DNA from: Vibrio sp. J1-1
GTDB taxonomy: Bacteria > Pseudomonadota > Gammaproteobacteria > Enterobacterales > Vibrionaceae
Direction: 5' to 3'
Length of the DNA: 64,000 nucleotides
Assembly (NCBI RefSeq): GCF_021728395.1
Contig: NZ_JAKKCM010000002.1
Location: 248,001 to 312,000, forward strand
The position numbers were made by a program, and so were the translations under genes. Each line of letters begins with the position of its first letter. The stretch's first letter is position 1. The notes below the pieces were generated by a model that had not been told where the DNA came from, searched no databases, and saw only the letters and a program-made list of their open reading frames with translations. Shown in pieces: positions 63,088 through 64,000 of the stretch.

Positions 63088-63966
63088 TTAATCCTTATTG
63101 ACTTCAGATAAAAGAAAATCGCGAAATGTCTGATTGGCACGCGAAAGGTAGCTATCTTTACGCCAAGCGAGGCTCAGATCGATTTCGAACGTTTCAGCGA
63201 ATGGACGAGTAACTATCTCATCGTCATCTCTTATTGCGACTTTCCACATCGGTGAAATGGCGTAACCTTGGCGAATCACTGCTTTGATTAAAGGCAGTAA
63301 GTTACTGCTAAACGCGACTTTCGGTTTCATGTTAACTTGCTGAGAAACTAGGTCAATTAAGGTGTGGTGATAGTAGCCTTTTTGAAACAGGACTAAATCG
63401 TGTGCAAGAAAATCAGAATACTCAATCACCTCTTTCTCTGCTAAAGGGTGATCGACGGCCATACAAACGACCATTTCTTCGCGAATAAGAGGGCCGCTTT
63501 CTAATTCCGGTGTGAGGTCTTTGCTCGCAACGACACCAAGCTCCACTTCTCCTTCAAGTAACATTCGTCGAATATTACGCGTGCCTGTATCGAGGATATT
63601 CATATCAATATTCGGATATTGATGCCTGAATGCCATCACAAGAGGCGGAAAGTAGTAAGAGCCGAGCATGCTGGGTACGGCGACGTCAACCAAACCCTGA
63701 TCTAATCCTTCCATTGCCTGCATCGCCAACTTGGCATCATCAGCCTGTTTTAAGATTTGTTTAGCGTGTGAAAGAAACTCATTGCCAGCGACGGTCAAAG
63801 AAATACCGCGATCTCTGCGATTAAACAGTGGGGTTTTCAGTTCCTGCTCCAGTTTCTTGATACTACTGCTAATTGCTGGTTGCGCTAAGTTCATCAACCT
63901 GGCTGCGGCGGAAATAGAGCTGTGCTCTGCGGCGGCAACAAAATGCTTTAACTGTCGTAATTCCAT
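63088..63966 (-). CDS. LysR-family transcriptional regulator
   Basis: A LysR protein of 292 residues starting MELRQLKHFVAAAEHSSISA, with HTH LMNLAQPAISSSIKKLEQEL. The GTG six bases upstream is the alternative start. Its effector domain (MLGSYYFPPLVMAF, RRMLLEGEVELGVV) closely resembles the regulator at 39.4 kb, so they are paralogues. Its target probably lies beyond the window edge. Confidence 0.85.
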   Translation of the reverse strand: MELRQLKHFVAAAEHSSISAAARLMNLAQPAISSSIKKLEQELKTPLFNRRDRGISLTVAGNEFLSHAKQILKQADDAKLAMQAMEGLDQGLVDVAVPSMLGSYYFPPLVMAFRHQYPNIDMNILDTGTRNIRRMLLEGEVELGVVASKDLTPELESGPLIREEMVVCMAVDHPLAEKEVIEYSDFLAHDLVLFQKGYYHHTLIDLVSQQVNMKPKVAFSSNLLPLIKAVIRQGYAISPMWKVAIRDDDEIVTRPFAETFEIDLSLAWRKDSYLSRANQTFRDFLLSEVNKD

Positions 63967-64000
63967 ATCCACTCATCCTTACCTAGATCGCACGGCGACG

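Noticed and set aside
1-64000. CRISPR arrays, tRNA/rRNA genes and integron-type (VCR/attC) repeats
   Set aside because: No regularly spaced repeats, tRNA-like cloverleaf or attC-like cassette ends were seen on either strand while reading.

Overview
The window reads as a stretch of a Vibrionaceae genome, most probably Vibrio. This is inferred from the divergent moeA/folE pair, the protein flavour of FolE, GuaC, CsiD and the PBP1B-like enzyme, the moderate GC content and the strong Shine-Dalgarno sequences. No rRNA, tRNA or CRISPR array was seen. Most genes are ordinary accessory metabolism, interrupted by one about 18 kb foreign-looking block.

Layout. 0-9.4 kb holds housekeeping and accessory genes: moeA (5' end only), folE, a TehA/SLAC1-type transporter, the Cl-/H+ antiporter clcA, a secreted hypothetical protein, an HTH regulator, an aldo/keto reductase, the bifunctional NAD(P)HX repair enzyme nnr, and guaC behind a leader with two hairpins that share one loop sequence. 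9.4-28.2 kb is an island-like block bounded by a decayed phage-type integrase on the left and the tail of an IS66 transposase on the right.

The block carries the most interesting system here: an iron-controlled gene set resembling the pyridine-dithiocarboxylate (PDTC, pdt) and thioquinolobactin (qbs) siderophore clusters of pseudomonads. Its parts are a MoeB/ThiF-rhodanese protein, a JAMM peptidase, a ThiS-like carrier ending in Gly-Gly, a CaiB-type protein, an AMP-forming ligase and an exporter. A GH88-like protein, an acyl-CoA dehydrogenase and the remains of a class III aminotransferase follow. Divergently transcribed are a TonB receptor, a methyltransferase and a cysteine desulfurase-like enzyme. 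A second MFS transporter and an AraC regulator sit behind a near-ideal Fur box. It has no NRPS or PKS genes. The model is that Fur controls the AraC activator, which acts on the divergent promoter at 14.9-15.1 kb; cysteine sulfur then passes to the rhodanese, is loaded as a thiocarboxylate on the carrier, and is delivered to an adenylated carboxylate. The aminotransferase gene has clear deletions, so the cluster may be impaired in this strain.

28.3-40.3 kb: an amidoligase plus class I glutamine amidotransferase pair, an AraC regulator, a DMT exporter with a divergent LysR regulator, then a glutarate catabolic unit (csiD, lhgO) facing a TAXI-type TRAP transporter and a LysR regulator. 40.4-48.8 kb: a DUF1840 protein, a class A penicillin-binding protein, a YedK-type SRAP protein, a hotdog thioesterase, a CWC cysteine-rich protein, a truncated GNAT, a LysR/nitrilase pair and guanine deaminase.

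49-56.6 kb: a tetronate (L-threonate/D-erythronate) catabolic operon with DeoR regulator, dehydrogenase, kinase, aldolase, isomerase and GntP permease, extended by a glycerate kinase. 56.7-64 kb: a glutamine-dependent NAD synthetase, the complete three-gene AmmeMemoRadiSam set, a P-loop NTPase, a PrpA-like phosphatase and a LysR regulator that is a paralogue of the one beside the TRAP genes.
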